This document shows, one piece after another, positions 14,784 through 14,911 of a DNA stretch of 14,911 nt. The stretch's first letter is position 1; every line of letters begins with the position of its first letter. Under the pieces are notes generated by a model that was not told where the DNA came from, ran no database searches, and saw only the letters and a program-made list of their open reading frames with translations. The position numbers and the translations under genes are program-made. The stretch is from Christensenella sp. UBA7597 (GTDB lineage Bacteria; Bacillota; Clostridia; Christensenellales; Borkfalkiaceae): contig DLQW01000025.1 of the NCBI GenBank assembly GCA_002474405.1, positions 1-14,911 of the forward strand, given 5' to 3'.

Positions 14784-14911
14784 AAAAGACAATCGGCGTG
14801 GCGGGCAATATACTGGTTGACGCCGTAAAGAAAATAGAATGTTGGCCGCAGCGCGGAATGCTTGTGAATATTAACGGCGTATCGCATGCGATCGGCGGGT
14901 GCGTAGGCAAT
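14780..14911 (+). CDS. PfkB-family carbohydrate kinase, 5' part only
   Basis: The first 44 codons of a gene that runs off the right edge. The pattern VAGN-ILVD (Asp14), a proline at 23 and AIGGCVGN at 37-44 match the N-terminus of PfkB/ribokinase-type sugar kinases, in which the early Asp and the GG...N element contact the sugar. GGAGGG (14769-14774) lies five bases before the ATG, and the start overlaps the GH92 stop as ATGA, so translation is probably coupled. In this setting it may phosphorylate the released monosaccharide. The substrate cannot be judged from this fragment. Confidence 0.78.
   Translation, partial: MKKTIGVAGNILVDAVKKIECWPQRGMLVNINGVSHAIGGCVGN

Overview
The window looks like part of a gut-type monoderm bacterium, most likely a Bacillota/Clostridia lineage. 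Support for this comes from strong AGGAGG-type ribosome binding sites, a consensus sigma-A promoter, two lipoprotein signal peptides, a surface protein with a C-terminal membrane anchor, and an ABC sugar importer without its own ATPase. Coding sequence is of balanced to slightly GC-rich composition and the control region is very AT-rich. The exact taxon cannot be read from the sequence.

Layout: a GntR/LacI-hybrid (AraR-type) regulator is on the minus strand at the left (71-1159). It is separated by a 238-bp control region from a long plus-strand gene run that starts at a perfect TTGACA-17-TATAAT promoter (1298-1326) and continues past the right edge. In order it encodes a solute-binding lipoprotein (1398-2771), two CUT1-type permeases (2771-3697, 3708-4610), a lipoprotein of the GxGYxYP putative glycoside hydrolase family (4647-7034), a 1006-residue surface protein built of five related modules (7055-10075), a GH38 alpha-mannosidase (10154-12811), a GH92 alpha-mannosidase (12804-14783) and the first 44 codons of a PfkB-type sugar kinase (14780 onward). 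Gaps are short or absent; the only sizeable one, 10076-10153, holds a strong hairpin.

Inferred working model: this is a Gram-positive polysaccharide-utilisation locus for an alpha-mannoside, for example fragments of high-mannose N-glycan or mannan. The repeat protein would capture glycan at the cell surface and the GxGYxYP lipoprotein would process it or help hand it over. The importer would take up oligosaccharides, energised by an ATPase encoded elsewhere, and cytosolic GH38 and GH92 exo-enzymes would release mannose, which the kinase may phosphorylate. The regulator probably senses an imported sugar. The least described parts are the repeat protein with its unusual Cys-containing C-terminal anchor and the GxGYxYP lipoprotein, because no exported hydrolase of a familiar mannan-cleaving family is seen here.
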